Part shown: positions 15,506 through 16,122 of the stretch, piece after piece
Layout: every line of letters begins with the position of its first letter
How positions within the stretch are numbered: the first letter of the stretch is position 1
From: Chlamydiota bacterium
GTDB taxonomy: Bacteria > Chlamydiota > Chlamydiia > Chlamydiales > Rhabdochlamydiaceae
Length of the DNA stretch: 16,122 nt
Direction of reading: 5' to 3'
Assembly: GCA_013041585.1 (NCBI GenBank)
Contig: JABEVM010000137.1
Coordinates: forward strand, 1-16,122
Notes under the pieces: model-generated
Databases searched by the model: none
What the model saw: only the letters and a program-made list of their open reading frames with translations
Told to the model about the DNA's origin: nothing
Program-made: the position numbers and the translations under genes

Positions 15506-16122
15506 AGTCTTGATAGACGAATTTGTCTCCACCTCAATGACTTCTCTTCTCGAATATAGTCCTGGATTTCTTCTAAAGACTTCTTACTAAACATGTCGAT
15601 TTCTTTATCTGTTAAACAAAAAACAAAGGGAAATATTTTCGATTTAGGCAGTAGATTTTCCATTTTTTGCAGACACTTCAAAAAGATGCGCTGCGTAAAA
15701 CAGAGCCTGCAGAGGTAAAATCCGATAAGAGCAAAAGGGAGAAAACTAAGAATATAAAGAAGATCAGGCCATGAATAGAAAAGGAAGCCCACTTGTAGCA
15801 AAAAAGAAAGCAAAAACGAGATAACTACGAGATACGATTCCTTTGAGGTCCGAAAAACGGGGCCGAAAAACCTTCGAAACGAGGATCTTGAAGTTCTATA
15901 GGCGAGAACTTCTTCAAAGCGAGGCTCTGTAAAAGCCATACGAATCCCATGAGACATTTCATGAAGAAGAATTTCTTGCTTTTTATAAAAGGGCAAATAT
16001 TTTTCTTTCTGAAATCTCTTTTTTATCTGAATGAAGGAAGATTGAACTAAGGCATCCCCCGAGGAGTCAACCCAGGTAGCGCCGCCCTGCCAAAAGGGCA
16101 GATTCTTATCGCTATAAAAAAC
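15502..16122 (-). CDS. HExxH membrane protein, probable zinc metallopeptidase (5'-partial)
   Basis: The reading frame is open to the window edge, so the start lies outside and only the last 206 residues are visible. A TTG at 15996 is not needed as a start: coding upstream of it is continuous and protein-like (WQGGATWVDSSGDALVQSS). The key motif is HEMSHGIRMAF, an HExxH zinc site, followed after a short gap by FEEVLAY, whose glutamates could supply the third ligand, as in gluzincin-like enzymes. Two hydrophobic helices follow (about YLVVISFLLSFLLQVGFLFY and LLYILSFLPFALIGFYLC), then a soluble tail with DKEIDMFSKKSLEEIQDYI. The domain order suggests an N-terminal catalytic part anchored by a C-terminal helical hairpin. 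I do not recognise the family. The gene converges on rpoN. Confidence 0.75.
   Translation of the reverse strand, partial: VFYSDKNLPFWQGGATWVDSSGDALVQSSFIQIKKRFQKEKYLPFYKKQEILLHEMSHGIRMAFTEPRFEEVLAYRTSRSSFRRFFGPVFRTSKESYLVVISFLLSFLLQVGFLFYSWPDLLYILSFLPFALIGFYLCRLCFTQRIFLKCLQKMENLLPKSKIFPFVFCLTDKEIDMFSKKSLEEIQDYIREEKSLRWRQIRLSRL

Noticed and set aside
15997..16122. Treating the HExxH protein as complete, starting at TTG 15996
   Set aside because: The frame upstream is open to the window end and reads as ordinary protein, so the gene is partial.
1..16122. tRNA, rRNA, insertion sequence, CRISPR array or attachment site
   Set aside because: None seen: the spacers are short, hold no cloverleaf-like or repeated-spacer pattern, and no transposase or integrase motif occurs in any frame.

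Overview
The window looks like chromosomal DNA from a chlamydia-related bacterium (order Chlamydiales in the broad sense, probably an amoeba- or arthropod-associated lineage rather than Chlamydia itself). Four things suggest this. The base composition is AT-rich. A groES-groEL pair sits downstream of a CIRCE operator. A uvrD/pcrA gene lies close to rpoN, which resembles the uvrD-rpoN neighbourhood (CT608-CT609) that I recall from Chlamydia trachomatis. Several short envelope proteins resemble nothing I can name. A bifunctional PutA, which I do not know from C. trachomatis, argues against the genus Chlamydia. The lineage call is inference from gene content and order, not from any search.

Layout. 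Positions 23-1992 (+) hold a drug-antiporter-like MFS transporter followed 8 bp later by an exported transglutaminase-like protein. A perfect 15-bp hairpin at 2027-2061 separates them from groEL, which converges on them. Positions 2103-4097 (-) are the groES-groEL operon, with a TTGACA-N17-TAGGAT promoter and a CIRCE operator at 4192-4218. putA starts divergently at 4330 and runs to 7950 without a ribbon-helix-helix repressor domain. At 8080-8742 (+) lies a small protein with a signal peptide and a methyltransferase-like fold. It converges on a two-gene minus-strand unit (10718-8739): a lipid- or membrane-anchored beta-propeller protein resembling GH130 glycosidases/phosphorylases, then an unrecognised multi-span membrane protein. 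Positions 10958-13057 (+) are the UvrD/PcrA helicase, 13981-13049 (-) a GT9 heptosyltransferase-like glycosyltransferase, 14075-15505 (+) the sigma-54 factor RpoN. From 15502 to the window end (-) runs the C-terminal part of a membrane protein with an HExxH zinc-protease motif; its start lies outside the window.

How it fits together. The housekeeping part covers protein folding (GroES/GroEL under HrcA/CIRCE control), proline oxidation to glutamate (PutA), DNA repair (UvrD/PcrA) and alternative-sigma transcription (RpoN). Between these sit accessory genes that point to the cell envelope: an efflux-type transporter, an exported cysteine-protease-like fold, an exported methyltransferase-like fold, a surface glycan-active-like propeller, a glycosyltransferase and a membrane metalloprotease. 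Packing is tight: three of the four convergent gene pairs overlap at their stop codons. I see no tRNA, rRNA, insertion sequence, CRISPR array or origin. No stretch longer than 300 bases lacks a gene; the largest gap is 239 bp, before uvrD.
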